A stretch of DNA of 64,000 bases from Pseudorhodobacter ferrugineus DSM 5888 (lineage in GTDB: Bacteria > Pseudomonadota > Alphaproteobacteria > Rhodobacterales > Rhodobacteraceae): positions 62,001 to 126,000 of the forward strand of contig NZ_ATVN01000001.1 of assembly GCF_000420745.1 (NCBI RefSeq), written 5' to 3'. Positions 45,917 to 55,222 of the stretch are shown here, in pieces; the first letter of the stretch is position 1; each line of letters opens with the position of its first letter. A model generated the notes under the pieces. That model made no database searches, had not been told where the DNA came from, and saw nothing but the letters and a program-made list of their open reading frames with translations. Both the position numbers and the translations under genes were made by a program.

Positions 45917-46707
45917 TTTTTCAACAAAACGCCCGGGGCATAGGCGATAAAGAACGGGTTGTCCCAGCCCGATTTGCCATAGGCCAAGGGTTCGTGGGTA
46001 TCAAAGCGAACGACATGGCCGCCCGCACCGCGCAGCACGGCATCACCCGCCGCCGTGTCCCATTCCATAGTGCGGCCAAGGCGGGGGTAAAGATCGGCCT
46101 CGCCCGTTGCCACAAGGCAGAATTTCAGGCTGCTGCCCGCCGAGGTCATGTCGCGCACAGCGTATTTGCCGATATAGGCATCGGTCGCGGCATCGCGGTG
46201 GGATTTCGAGGCGACAACCATGAGCGCCTGATTGTCAGGTTTCGAGACGTGGATTTCATGCGTGGGGCCTGCGGTGGTTTTGTCGAAATCACCCGTTTCC
46301 TCCACCGCCTGACCATCGGGACGGGTATAGAACAAGCGGCCCTTGGCGGGCGCATAGACAACGCCCAAAACGGGGACGCCATTTTCGACATAGGCGATGT
46401 TCACGGTAAAATCGCCGCGCCGTTGGACAAATTCCTTGGTGCCGTCCAGCGGGTCCACGATCAGAAAGGTCTGGGCGGTCAAAGCGTGGCTGTCGGCCTG
46501 TTCTTCGGTGATCAGGGTCACATCGGGATAGGCCGCGCGCAGGCCTGAGGAAATGATGGCATCGGCGGCCTCGTCGGCTTCGGTCACGGGGCTGGCATCG
46601 GATTTGGCGCGCACGTCAAAATCGGGGGCGGCGTAAACCTGCATAATCTTGTCGCCGGCTTCGAGTGCCAATCTGCGCATCAGCGCCATAAGGGGGGAAA
46701 AGTCCAT
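45913..46707 (-). CDS. cysQ: 3'(2'),5'-bisphosphate nucleotidase CysQ
   Basis: CysQ dephosphorylates adenosine 3',5'-bisphosphate, the by-product of PAPS-dependent sulfation, and belongs to the lithium-sensitive inositol monophosphatase superfamily. The 264-residue protein carries the metal site EE at 68-69 and DPLDGTKEF at residues 85-93, plus the C-terminal WDTAAGDAVLRGAGG. Location in the same locus as a sulfotransferase-like gene is suggestive, since that enzyme class releases the CysQ substrate. It overlaps the GT2 gene by four bases and is divergent from the ABC permease. Confidence 0.92.
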   Translation of the reverse strand: MDFSPLMALMRRLALEAGDKIMQVYAAPDFDVRAKSDASPVTEADEAADAIISSGLRAAYPDVTLITEEQADSHALTAQTFLIVDPLDGTKEFVQRRGDFTVNIAYVENGVPVLGVVYAPAKGRLFYTRPDGQAVEETGDFDKTTAGPTHEIHVSKPDNQALMVVASKSHRDAATDAYIGKYAVRDMTSAGSSLKFCLVATGEADLYPRLGRTMEWDTAAGDAVLRGAGGHVVRFDTHEPLAYGKSGWDNPFFIAYAPGVLLKK

Positions 46708-46766
46708 GCTGCTCTCCGTCGTTTATTGGGCCGTGGTTCGGGCCGTTTGGGGGAGTTTCGACAAGA

Positions 46767-46795
46767 TTGCCAAAACGATTAATTCCCCTTATCAT
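46767..46795 (+). promoter_or_regulatory. Predicted sigma-70 promoter of the ABC-2 permease gene
   Basis: TTGCCA, a 17-base spacer and TATCAT, each matching consensus at five of six positions. It lies 75 bases before the permease start codon, inside the 163-base divergent gap with cysQ. Confidence 0.65.
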
Positions 46796-46870
46796 AGGTC
46801 GCTAAGGGATCGGCAAGATTTCCCCTGTAAAAAGTTCTGAGGCCACCCGCGAGCAGAGGTAGGAATCACG

Positions 46871-47692
46871 ATGTTTCAGCGCCAGCACCGTGGGAATGCG
46901 GTTAGCACTGCTTTTGGCATGCTGGAACTGGTGTTCCATGCAACCGTTCGGAACATCCGGAAAAACCATGGGAATCCGATCATCGGCCTTGTGCTGAATA
47001 TCTTGCAGACGGTGATGCTGGTCGCGGTATTCTTTTTCATGTTTCACATTCTGGGTCTGCGCGGAAATGCTATCCGTGGTGATTTTCTGCTATATGTGAT
47101 GTCGGGCATTTTCATGTTTATGACGCATATCAAGGCATTGGGGGCCGTGGCCGGCTGTGACGGGCCCACGTCACCCATGATGAAACACGCGCCGATGAAC
47201 ACATTTGTGGCGATTACTGCGGCGGCACTTGGGGCGCTATATACGCAGATTTTGTCGGCCGCTGTTGTGCTTTATGTGTACCATGCTGCTTTCAGCCCGA
47301 TTGAATTTCACGACTTTCCAGGCAGTTTGGGCATGTTGATCCTATCGTGGAGCAGTGGTGCCGCGATTGGCACGATCCTGTTGGCGGCCAAGCCGTGGCA
47401 GCCCGATGCGGTTGGGATCGTGACCCAGCTGTACCAGCGCGCCAATATGATCGCGAGCGGCAAGATGTTTGTGGCCAATACCCTGCCCACATCAAAGCTG
47501 GCAATGTTTGATTGGAACCCGTTGTTTCATACAATTGACCAAGGTCGCGGGTTTATTTTCCTGAATTACAACCCGCATTACAGCAATTACATGTACCCGA
47601 TCAAAGTAACATTGGTGCTGTTCGTGATCGGGCTTATGTTTGAAAACTTTACCCGCAAGCATGCCTCGCTCAGCTGGGGTGCCAAGTCGTAA
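46871..47692 (+). CDS. ABC-2-type transporter permease, polysaccharide export-like
   Basis: A 273-residue inner-membrane protein with about six hydrophobic segments, of the ABC-2/KpsM-like permease type. Recognisable parts are LVFHATVRNIRKNHGNPIIG near the N-terminus, a central AGCDGPTSPMMKHAPMNTFV and a C-terminal WNPLFHTIDQGRGF that resembles the polysaccharide/polyol exporter family. No ATPase gene is adjacent, so the partner is encoded elsewhere. It has its own promoter. A long palindromic element follows the stop codon. Export of a surface glycan made by the neighbouring enzymes is an inference. Confidence 0.75.
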   Translation: MFQRQHRGNAVSTAFGMLELVFHATVRNIRKNHGNPIIGLVLNILQTVMLVAVFFFMFHILGLRGNAIRGDFLLYVMSGIFMFMTHIKALGAVAGCDGPTSPMMKHAPMNTFVAITAAALGALYTQILSAAVVLYVYHAAFSPIEFHDFPGSLGMLILSWSSGAAIGTILLAAKPWQPDAVGIVTQLYQRANMIASGKMFVANTLPTSKLAMFDWNPLFHTIDQGRGFIFLNYNPHYSNYMYPIKVTLVLFVIGLMFENFTRKHASLSWGAKS

Positions 47693-47706
47693 AGACAGAG
47701 CCTTAT

Positions 47707-47805
47707 AGCGTTTCGACTTTAACTTGACCCAAGATAGATCACATAACGCGTTGAAATTTATGATTTCAGGCAGCGTTATGTGAGCAAGGTTTAAGTCGAA
47801 ACGCT
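47707..47805. repeat. 99-bp nested palindromic element
   Basis: Outer arms of 13 bp (47707-47719 and 47793-47805, agcgtttcgactt/aagtcgaaacgct) enclose an inner 11-bp pair (47739-47749 and 47773-47783, tcacataacgc/gcgttatgtga) and a central 6-bp pair (47752-47757, 47762-47767). The whole can fold as one long imperfect hairpin. The right arm encodes the last codons and stop of the HutD-like gene. I recall similar AGCGTTTCGACTT-type palindromes as dispersed elements in Roseobacter-group genomes. Confidence 0.75.
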
Positions 47806-48339
47806 TTGGGGCGTTTCAAACAGGTGAATGACCAAGGCAGGCCCGCCCGTGATGTCTGCGGATCCGGTATTATACAAGAAATCATGCAGGTTCAGGCTGG
47901 TCGCGCCAAAGCGGGTTGCCGCCAAGGCAAAGATGCAAAGCGTGGCCCCTTGCATGGTGGTAACCGTTTGGTTTTGCACCAGCGAGACACGGGGTTTGGG
48001 CAAGGCGCGTTGGGTCATGACGTTGAAATCAACGGCAACACCGGTGACATTCGCGGCCGAAAGCGGCAGGTCACCCGGAAAGGCGACAGGGTGCAAAGGA
48101 TCGGCGCGAAAGGTGGTTGTGCCGGCAAGGTCAAACCCTGGGCCGTCGATCACGGTCAGGTTGCGGTCGATGTTGGGGAATTGCGAAAACGGCCCGTTTT
48201 CGGACACCTTTGCCATTGAGAACCGCCAAAGAAAAGCGCCATCCGCTGTGGCTTTACGCAGAATTTCGATGGTGCTGCCGCGCCCGTTGGCCCAAGGCAT
48301 TTCAGTATAGTCGGCACGGGTCATGTGGCGGTGCGTCAT
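47791..48339 (-). CDS. HutD/Ves-family cupin-like protein
   Basis: A 182-residue protein resembling the HutD/Ves family, double-barrel cupin-like proteins of poorly known function sometimes linked to histidine degradation. The N-terminal pattern MPWANGRGSTIEILR and the internal NIDRNLTVIDGPGFDL are typical. No hut genes are nearby. Its start codon overlaps the rmuC stop by four bases (ATGA), so it is coupled to DNA-metabolism genes. Its final five residues and TAA are supplied by a palindromic repeat, so the original C-terminus may have differed. Confidence 0.8.
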   Translation of the reverse strand: MTHRHMTRADYTEMPWANGRGSTIEILRKATADGAFLWRFSMAKVSENGPFSQFPNIDRNLTVIDGPGFDLAGTTTFRADPLHPVAFPGDLPLSAANVTGVAVDFNVMTQRALPKPRVSLVQNQTVTTMQGATLCIFALAATRFGATSLNLHDFLYNTGSADITGGPALVIHLFETPQSVST

Positions 48340-49496
48340 TCTGCGGCTTGTCCCCCGATGACAGTTGGCACCGCTTCCGGCGCCAGTTCCTCAAAATCGA
48401 AATTATCCAGTTTGGCTGCACGTTTACCGGCACGTTCGGCGGCGGTATTGATGCTTTCAAGGTCATCGCGGGCTTGGTTGAAATGGGTGTTCAGCTTTTC
48501 CACCCGCCCCACAACCAATTCCACATCGCGGTGGAGCAGGCGCAAGGTGGCGCGGATGGCACCGGCCTGTTCGCGCATCCGCGCATCTTTCAGCACGGCG
48601 CGCATGGTGTTCAGGGTTGCCATGCAGGTGGTTGGCGACACGATCCAAACCTTGGCATCAAACCCGTCGCGCACCAGTTCGGGGAAATTGGCGTGCAGTT
48701 CGGCATAGACCGCCTCGGATGGGAGGAACATCAGCGCACCATCGGCGGTTTCGCCGTCTAGGATGTATTTTTCCGAAATCGCCTTGATATGGGCGCGGAC
48801 GGAGACGCGCATAAACCGCGCCGCTTCGGTCAGTTCCGCGGGCGAGGACGCGCGGCGCAGGGCCTCATACGCCTCCAGCGGGAATTTGCTGTCGATGACG
48901 ATGGGGCCGGGGGGATTGGGCAGGTGGATCAGGCAATCGGCGCGCTTGCCGTTGGAAAGCGTGGCCTGCATTGTGTAGGCATCCGACGGCAAGGCCTTGC
49001 GCACGATGTCGTTCAGCTGAATTTCACCAAACGCACCGCGGGTTTGTTTGTTGGACAGAATATCCTGCAAACCTAAGACGTTACCAGAAAGTTTTTCAAT
49101 ATTGGCCTGCGCTTTGTCGATCGTGGCAAGGCGTTGTTGCAATTCACCAAGGCTGTGCGCGGTGCGCGAGGAGCTGCCTTGCAGGCTTTCGGTCATGCCG
49201 CGCTGCACCTCCATCAAGCGCTTTTCCATCAGTTGCAGCATGGCGGTTTGGGAATGGGTTTGGGTTTCCGACACATGATGCAGGCCGCCCGCAAGTCGTT
49301 CCTGCCCTTCGGACAGGTTTTGGACGCGCTGGCCAAGGTAGGACATTTCGCGCATCAGGGGTTCGGTTGCTTTGGCCGATTGCCCAGCGGCGCGCAGGAT
49401 CAGCAGGAAAAAGCCAAGGATAACAAAGGCAACGCCCGCGATGATCAGCACCACGGGGTCGTTCCACATGTAGGTTTTGTCTGCGATCTGGATCAT
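48336..49496 (-). CDS. rmuC: DNA recombination protein RmuC
   Basis: RmuC-family proteins are nuclease-like proteins with an N-terminal membrane anchor that limit DNA inversions or rearrangements. The 386-residue protein has a hydrophobic segment at residues 15-35, a long coiled-coil region, and the C-terminal PD-(D/E)XK-like RmuC domain with [29 protein letters not shown] and [15 protein letters not shown]. It overlaps mutL by four bases and the HutD-like gene by four, forming a short coupled run. Confidence 0.92.
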   Translation of the reverse strand: MIQIADKTYMWNDPVVLIIAGVAFVILGFFLLILRAAGQSAKATEPLMREMSYLGQRVQNLSEGQERLAGGLHHVSETQTHSQTAMLQLMEKRLMEVQRGMTESLQGSSSRTAHSLGELQQRLATIDKAQANIEKLSGNVLGLQDILSNKQTRGAFGEIQLNDIVRKALPSDAYTMQATLSNGKRADCLIHLPNPPGPIVIDSKFPLEAYEALRRASSPAELTEAARFMRVSVRAHIKAISEKYILDGETADGALMFLPSEAVYAELHANFPELVRDGFDAKVWIVSPTTCMATLNTMRAVLKDARMREQAGAIRATLRLLHRDVELVVGRVEKLNTHFNQARDDLESINTAAERAGKRAAKLDNFDFEELAPEAVPTVIGGQAAE

Positions 49497-51319
49497 CTGC
49501 GCCCGAACAATTTTTCAATATCAGCCAGTTTCAGTTCCACATAGGTGGGGCGGCCGTGGTTACATTGGCCCGACAGGGGGGTCGCCTCCATCTCTCGCAG
49601 CAGGGCGTTCATCTCCTCGGCCCGCATTTGGCGACCAGACCGGATGGAGCCGTGGCAGGCCATGCGCGACAAAACCGCGTCGATTTTCGCCTGAAGTCGG
49701 TCGGAGGCACCAAGGTCGGCAAGGTCATCAAGGATGTCGCGCAGCAAGGCGGTGGCATTGACGCGGCCCAGAATGGCGGGGGTTTCACGCACGGCGATGG
49801 CGCTGCCGCCGAACCCTTCGATCACCAGACCAAGTTGGGCTAGGTCGGGGGCGAGGTCGAGGAGACGGGCAGTGTCAGAGGCGGAAAGTTCAATGATTTC
49901 AGGTATAAGCAAAGCTTGGGCGGCGATACCGTTTGTATCGCGCTGTGCCTTGAGGCGTTCATAGACCAGCCGTTCATGGGCGGCGTGTTGGTCGATGATG
50001 ACCATGCCATCGGTGGTTTGCGCGATGATGTAGTTTTCATGCACCTGCGCACGGGCAGCGCCCAAGGGGCGCGTGGTGTCGCCTGTGGGCACATCCTCGA
50101 ACCGTGCAGAAGGGGACTCGGCAAAGCCCATCGGGGTTTCGGGGGCTTGATAGGCATAGGCGCGTGACAAGGCGCCAGAGGAAGGGCGGTCCATTTGGTA
50201 GATGCGGGGCTGTGACGTTTCCGCCTGAAACGCGCCCAAAGTTTCGGCGCCCACAGTTGATGACGCGCGGTGCCCCGCCGTGGCCAAGGCATTGCGCAGG
50301 GTGGAGATTATAAGCGCGCGCACAAGGGCGGGTTCACGAAACCGCACCTCGGATTTCGCGGGGTGGACGTTTACGTCAACGGCCTGCGGGTCGCAGATGA
50401 TGTTCAGCACGGCGGCGGGGTGACGGTCGCGGCTGAGGACATCCATATAGGCGGCGCGGAGTGCGCCAAACAGCGTGCGGTCCTGAACGGGGCGGCCATT
50501 GACGAACAGGTATTGCGCGGCAGAAGACCCGCGCGAATAGGTGGGCAAGGCGGCATAACCCACAAGCCGCAACCCGTCGCGGCTGTGATCAACGGGCAAG
50601 GCGTTATCGGCAAAATCGCGGCCCAAAACGGACGTGACGCGCCCATGCAGCGCGTCGAAAAAATCGCCCGACACGGGGTCGGCGCGAAACATCACGCGGG
50701 CCTCACCGCCCGACACATCGCGCAGGGTAAAGCCGACCTCGGGTTCCGCCAGAGCAAGGCGTTTGATAACCTCGGCAATCGCCATCGCCTCGGCGCGGTC
50801 GGACCGCATGAATTTCAGGCGGGCGGGGGTGGCGTAGAACAGATCACGCAGTTCGACGACCGTGCCAATGGTTAGGGCGGTGGGGCGCACAGGGTCCATA
50901 CGGCCACCGGAGACGGCGATCATCATGGCATCAACGCCTTGGGGGCGCGAGCTGATGGTCAGGCGACCCACGGCACCCAACGAAGGCAGTGCCTCGCCAC
51001 GAAAACCGAAGGAATGGATGTTCAGCAGGTCGGACCCGTCGATTTTGGATGTGGCATGGCGCGACAGGGCCAAGGGCAGGTCGTCGGCGGTCATGCCACA
51101 GCCATCATCGGTGACGCGGATCAGGGTTTTGCCACCATCGGCATAATCAACGCTGATGCGCCGCGCGCCTGCGTCCAGCGCGTTTTCAACCAGTTCCTTG
51201 ACCGCCGATGCGGGACGTTCCACCACCTCACCCGCCGCGATGCGGTTGATGGCGGCTTCATCCAGCTGGCGGATGATCGGGCGCTGGTTTGCTGATATGT
51301 TGGGGTTGGCAGCGTTCAT
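49493..51319 (-). CDS. mutL: DNA mismatch repair protein MutL
   Basis: MutL links mismatch recognition by MutS to downstream repair. The 608-residue protein has GHKL ATPase motifs [17 protein letters not shown] and [13 protein letters not shown]. The C-terminal domain contains [13 protein letters not shown], which matches the DQHA(x)2E(x)4E endonuclease motif of MutL proteins in bacteria that lack MutH, so nicking is probably intrinsic. The start MNAANPN lies downstream of a near-consensus -10 (TATAAA) by only seven bases, which suggests a leaderless or very short-leader transcript. Confidence 0.95.
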   Translation of the reverse strand: MNAANPNISANQRPIIRQLDEAAINRIAAGEVVERPASAVKELVENALDAGARRISVDYADGGKTLIRVTDDGCGMTADDLPLALSRHATSKIDGSDLLNIHSFGFRGEALPSLGAVGRLTISSRPQGVDAMMIAVSGGRMDPVRPTALTIGTVVELRDLFYATPARLKFMRSDRAEAMAIAEVIKRLALAEPEVGFTLRDVSGGEARVMFRADPVSGDFFDALHGRVTSVLGRDFADNALPVDHSRDGLRLVGYAALPTYSRGSSAAQYLFVNGRPVQDRTLFGALRAAYMDVLSRDRHPAAVLNIICDPQAVDVNVHPAKSEVRFREPALVRALIISTLRNALATAGHRASSTVGAETLGAFQAETSQPRIYQMDRPSSGALSRAYAYQAPETPMGFAESPSARFEDVPTGDTTRPLGAARAQVHENYIIAQTTDGMVIIDQHAAHERLVYERLKAQRDTNGIAAQALLIPEIIELSASDTARLLDLAPDLAQLGLVIEGFGGSAIAVRETPAILGRVNATALLRDILDDLADLGASDRLQAKIDAVLSRMACHGSIRSGRQMRAEEMNALLREMEATPLSGQCNHGRPTYVELKLADIEKLFGRR

Positions 51320-51326
51320 GCCCCCA

Positions 51327-51355
51327 TTTATAGCATGGCGGCGCTCTCTAGGCCA
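51327..51355 (-). promoter_or_regulatory. Possible mutL promoter giving a leaderless transcript
   Basis: On the minus strand TGGCCT, 17 bases, TATAAA. The -10 is five of six, the -35 poor. The expected transcription start falls at about 51319, the first base of the mutL ATG. A weaker -35 makes the call uncertain. Confidence 0.35.
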
Positions 51356-51394
51356 CCATGCCACAAAGGTTATCCACCGATTTTATCGGCCTGT

Positions 51395-52705
51395 TCAGGG
51401 CGTCGTTGTCAGCCCGTCAGGCTGCCCCACCACAACGAAATGCAGCGCGTCGGGTTTCAGCAATCGTTTGGCGATTTTCTGGATGTCGTCCAGCGTTACC
51501 GCCTCGATTTTGGCGTTGCGGGTTTGGGCGTAATCTATCGGCAAGCCATCGGCCTGCATGCCCACGAGGATGCCCGCAATCGTGCCATTGCCGTCAAAGC
51601 GGAGGGGGTAAGAGCCGGTCAGATAGGTTTTGGTGTTCGCCAATTCCGCGTCGGTCACGCCCGTGTCATACATGCGTTGCCATTCCGACCGCACGATGTC
51701 TATCGCCTGCGTCGTGGTGGCATTGGCGCTGGAAAACTGGCCTATCATCAATTCGGCATAGTCTTGCGGCACAAGATAGCTGCTGATGCCGTAGGTCAGA
51801 CCGCGTTTGTCGCGCACCTCAGTCATCAGGCGCGCGGTGAAACGGCCACCGCCCAGAATTTCGTTCAGGATGTAGGCCGCGAAAAATTCGGGGTCATCAC
51901 GTTTGATGCCTTGATGGCCGAAATAGATGACCGATTGCGGGCCGGGGAAATCGACGACTGTAACGCCGCCTTGCAGGCCCCAATCCGCACGATTGGGCAA
52001 TGGGGCGCCTGTCGCAGGAAGGCCACCCAAGAGCGTGTCAAGGAGTGTGCCAAGCTGATCGGCGGTGATGTCACCCGTGGCGGCGACATACAGACGGTCG
52101 CGGCTGAGCGCACCTTTGTAGGCTGAGACGATATCTTCGCGGCTAAGGCTGGCCACCGTTTCCATCGTGCCATCGCCATCGGTGGCATAGGGGTGGGTGC
52201 CAAAGGTCAGACGGTCGAATTGAGTCGCGGCAATGGCTTCAGGGCTTTTGAGATTCGCTTGGATGTTTGACAGCACCTGTCCGCGCACGCGCTCTACCGC
52301 GTCGGCATCAAAGCGGGGTTCGGTGATGGCAAGGCGGAGAAGATCGACGGCCTCATCCCGATTTTCGGTAAGGAATTGGGCCGAGATGCCGATGCTATCG
52401 GTGCGCGCGCCAAAGCTGAAACGGGCGGCGAGAGCATCGCGGGCATTGGCAAAGCCTTGGGCATCAAGGTCGCCCGCGCCTTCCTCTAGCAGGGCCGCCA
52501 TAAGGTTGACGGCGCCGCGCTGATCGGCGGGATCAAGCGAGGTGCCGCCGCGGATCTGGATTTCCAGCGCGGTGAAAGGAATTGTGTGATCTTCGACCAA
52601 CCAAGCGGTGATGCCGCCTGGGGATGTGACCTGTTGAATGGGCAATTCGGCATGGGCAGGCAGGGCAAAGGCAAGCAGTGCCGCAGTGAAAAGGCGCTTT
52701 ATCAT
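51395..52705 (-). CDS. M16-family peptidase homologue, probably inactive partner
   Basis: A 436-residue exported M16-fold protein. A signal peptide (KRLFTAALLAFALPAHA) leads to the M16 domain. At the place of the zinc-binding HxxEH motif it has NLMAALLEEG, with no histidines, so it is likely the catalytically inactive partner of the adjacent active homologue. C-terminal blocks FGHQGIKRDDPEFFAAYILN and KRGLTYGISSYL are typical of the family. The start overlaps the stop of the active gene by four bases. The two probably form a periplasmic heterodimeric peptidase. Confidence 0.9.
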   Translation of the reverse strand: MIKRLFTAALLAFALPAHAELPIQQVTSPGGITAWLVEDHTIPFTALEIQIRGGTSLDPADQRGAVNLMAALLEEGAGDLDAQGFANARDALAARFSFGARTDSIGISAQFLTENRDEAVDLLRLAITEPRFDADAVERVRGQVLSNIQANLKSPEAIAATQFDRLTFGTHPYATDGDGTMETVASLSREDIVSAYKGALSRDRLYVAATGDITADQLGTLLDTLLGGLPATGAPLPNRADWGLQGGVTVVDFPGPQSVIYFGHQGIKRDDPEFFAAYILNEILGGGRFTARLMTEVRDKRGLTYGISSYLVPQDYAELMIGQFSSANATTTQAIDIVRSEWQRMYDTGVTDAELANTKTYLTGSYPLRFDGNGTIAGILVGMQADGLPIDYAQTRNAKIEAVTLDDIQKIAKRLLKPDALHFVVVGQPDGLTTTP

Positions 52706-54054
52706 GGTTTTACCCCTGTGCTGCTGTCGTCTTGGCGTTGCAACCAGCCTGTCACCGCGTTGCTGCGATTCAGCACGTCGCGCGCGGCGGCCATCACATC
52801 CTCGGGCGTTACCGCTTGCAAGATTTCGGGCCAAGCCTGCACATCGGCCACGGTCAGGCCCGTAGTCAATGCTGTTCCATATTCCCGCGCCAATCCGGTT
52901 ACATTGTCGCGGGCATAGATTTCTTCGGCACGCAATTGGCGTTTGATGCGGTCAAAGGCCACTTGGTCGACGCCGTCGGTCAGAAATTGCGTCAAAACCC
53001 CATCAACCGCGCTTTCCAGATCGGCCAGCGATGTATCGGGGGTAGGCACGGCCACGACACCAAATTCCCCGATATCAAGCGATTGGCCGCTGTAAAAAGC
53101 GCTGGTGTAAACGGCTTTGGGGGCGTCCCCGAATTGCAGGCTGCGCGCCATGATCGAGGTGGTGCCATTGCCGCCCAGCAGTTCGGCCAGAAAGGTCAGG
53201 GCTGCGGCCTTTTCCTGCGCGCCCGTGTTGCGTTCGGGGGCAAGGTAGCTGCGGATGACATAGGGTTGGGCGACGCGCGGGTCGGACATGGTCAGGCGGC
53301 GTTCCGAGAGTTGCGGCGGTTCGGTCACGCGGACGCGCGGCCCAAGGCCCAGGGTCGGGGCGATGGGGCCGTAATGGGTGGTCGCCAAGGCGCGGACGTC
53401 ATCCGGGTTCACATCACCAGCGACGATCAGGATTGCGTTGTTGGGCGCATAAAAGGTGCGGTAAAACGACAGGGCATCTTCGCGGGTCAGGGCCTCGGCC
53501 TCGTGCTTCCAGCCGATCACGGGGGTGCCGTAAGGGTGGTTGAGGTATTGCGCGGCGCGGCGTTGTTCGCCGAACAGCGAGCCGGGGTCGCTATCGGTGC
53601 GCTGGGCGCGTTCTTCGATAATCACGGCGCGTTCGGTTTCGACATCGGCCTCGGATAGGGTCAGACCGCGCATGCGGTCAGCCTCCATTGTCATCATCAA
53701 ATCAAGGCGGTCGGTGGCAACCCGTTGAAAATAGGCGGTATAGTCGTAATAGGTAAAGGCATTGTCGTCGCCGCCCTGCGCCTCGACCGTGGCAGAAAAT
53801 TCACCGGGGGCCAGTGTATCGGTGCCTTTGAACATCAAATGTTCAAGGAAATGGGCGATGCCGGATTTGCCACGGGGTTCATCTGCGGACCCGATTTTGT
53901 ACCACATCATATGGGTGACAACGGGGGCGCGGTGATCTTGGATCACCACCGCCTCTAGCCCGTTTTCCAGCGTAAAGGTGGTGACTTTATCCGCGAGGGC
54001 CGTGGTGGCGGTGACGGCCCCCAAAACAAATGGCAAGACGAGGGTACGCAACAT
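52702..54054 (-). CDS. M16-family zinc peptidase (active, HxxEH)
   Basis: A 450-residue exported zinc metallopeptidase of the pitrilysin/insulinase family. The signal peptide is followed by the zinc motif HFLEH at residues 68-72 within SGIAHFLEHLMFKGT, and the distal glutamate lies in ETERAVIIEERAQR. The later block PYVIRSYLAPE and the C-terminal half match the family. It is coupled to the inactive homologue by a four-base overlap. A 103-base gap before it holds a 6-bp hairpin gtcaag/cttgac (54110-54125) and TTGACC on the minus strand, possibly a -35 element. Start was set at the signal peptide rather than 63 codons upstream. Confidence 0.94.
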   Translation of the reverse strand: MLRTLVLPFVLGAVTATTALADKVTTFTLENGLEAVVIQDHRAPVVTHMMWYKIGSADEPRGKSGIAHFLEHLMFKGTDTLAPGEFSATVEAQGGDDNAFTYYDYTAYFQRVATDRLDLMMTMEADRMRGLTLSEADVETERAVIIEERAQRTDSDPGSLFGEQRRAAQYLNHPYGTPVIGWKHEAEALTREDALSFYRTFYAPNNAILIVAGDVNPDDVRALATTHYGPIAPTLGLGPRVRVTEPPQLSERRLTMSDPRVAQPYVIRSYLAPERNTGAQEKAAALTFLAELLGGNGTTSIMARSLQFGDAPKAVYTSAFYSGQSLDIGEFGVVAVPTPDTSLADLESAVDGVLTQFLTDGVDQVAFDRIKRQLRAEEIYARDNVTGLAREYGTALTTGLTVADVQAWPEILQAVTPEDVMAAARDVLNRSNAVTGWLQRQDDSSTGVKP

Positions 54055-54157
54055 ATCAGGTCCTCTGGTTTGGTGGCTTCGGCTTACACCTAACCACCAG
54101 CCCCGCAGGGTCAAGCTGTCTTGACGCGGAAGTGAAGCGCTGAAGACCTGAGCGGTG

Positions 54158-54685
54158 TTATTCTGGAGGAGGGGGGGCCGAAACCGTGCGAATACCGCGA
54201 CGACGCCATTTGCGCAATTCGGCATCTTGATCCAGCGACACATTGGAATAGGCCTTGAAGTAGACGTTCACGTTGAACAGGCGTTCCAGAATGCGGCCTT
54301 TGTTGTCGCGGCGGTGTTCCAGATCGGCGGCGGCCAATTCAGGCCGGATTGACGCAGAACGGCCATAACGCGACGCAGAGGCAACCAGCGCAGAATCGCC
54401 CGCAGGCACGCCGGCACCATCACGGACCTTGCCGCCAAGGGCGATGGCGATATCGGCCTCGGGGTCTTGATCGGTCAGGTTGGTGCCGCCCAAGGTGGGT
54501 TCTGGCAGGGTTTGCAAGTCTTCGGGCAATTCCAGTGCCTTGGGGGGTAAAATGCCAAATTCATCCGGCCCGTTACCGGATGACCGCAAGTTCATCAGTT
54601 GCGGATCCGCGTTGCGGTCGCCGCAGGCTGCAAGCGTTAGCATCATCGCAGCCGCGAGTGCCAATACCCCTTTTCCTGCAAGCAT
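54158..54685 (-). CDS. DUF3035 lipoprotein
   Basis: A 175-residue protein of the DUF3035 family. The signal ends in a lipobox, LTLAACG, so it is probably outer-membrane-anchored. The mature part contains GPDEFGILPPKALELPEDLQ, the typical opening of this family, and a C-terminal charged helix (AELRKWRRRG). Its function is unknown. In alphaproteobacteria this family often lies beside lspA, as here. The ATG at 54685 is preferred over the GTG at 54700 because AAGGAG sits six bases before it. Confidence 0.85.
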   Translation of the reverse strand: MLAGKGVLALAAAMMLTLAACGDRNADPQLMNLRSSGNGPDEFGILPPKALELPEDLQTLPEPTLGGTNLTDQDPEADIAIALGGKVRDGAGVPAGDSALVASASRYGRSASIRPELAAADLEHRRDNKGRILERLFNVNVYFKAYSNVSLDQDAELRKWRRRGIRTVSAPPPPE

Positions 54686-54738
54686 ATCCGTCTCCTTCAC
54701 CCAATTCGTCCCCTGTTTAGCCCAAACTTATCGGCGCG

Positions 54739-55221
54739 TCACGAGGTCTTTCGCGGTTTACTCTTGCTGTCTGCTGCAAAAAGAACAAGCCCTGCTGCAC
54801 CAGCAAAGATAGCAATGTCAGCCACATTGAATGCATAGGGGTTTTCAAAGCCGCAGCAAGACATGTTCAAAAAGTCGGCAACCGCACCGTAAGCGATGCG
54901 ATCTACCACATTGCCCAAGGCCCCGCCGATCAGAATTCCTGCCGAAATCTGGGCGAGTTTGGGTTGTTTGGTGCGTGCCATCCAGCGCCAAACCCAGACG
55001 GTAATCGCCAACGAGACCGCAATCAGCACCCAGCGCATAAAGCCTGCGTCATTGGCAAACAGGCCAAAGTTCACGCCCTTGTTCCACGCCATCCGAAACG
55101 TCAGGTAGGGCGGCCAGATATCCATATCGCCGATTTCGCGCAGGTTCAGGCCAAAGACCACGGCCAGTTTGCTGGCCTGATCCAGTGCGAAAATAACAAG
55201 AGCGGACCAGAACATGCGCAT
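54739..55221 (-). CDS. lspA: Lipoprotein signal peptidase
   Basis: LspA is an inner-membrane aspartyl protease that removes signal peptides from prolipoproteins. The 160-residue protein has four hydrophobic segments and both catalytic aspartate motifs: ALGNVVDRIAYGAVADFLNM and AFNVADIAIFAG. The N-terminal block FALDQASKLAV is typical. Its start follows the purH stop by one base, indicating close coupling. The neighbouring DUF3035 gene encodes a lipoprotein that is a likely substrate. Confidence 0.95.
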   Translation of the reverse strand: MRMFWSALVIFALDQASKLAVVFGLNLREIGDMDIWPPYLTFRMAWNKGVNFGLFANDAGFMRWVLIAVSLAITVWVWRWMARTKQPKLAQISAGILIGGALGNVVDRIAYGAVADFLNMSCCGFENPYAFNVADIAIFAGAAGLVLFAADSKSKPRKTS

Positions 55222-55222
55222 A

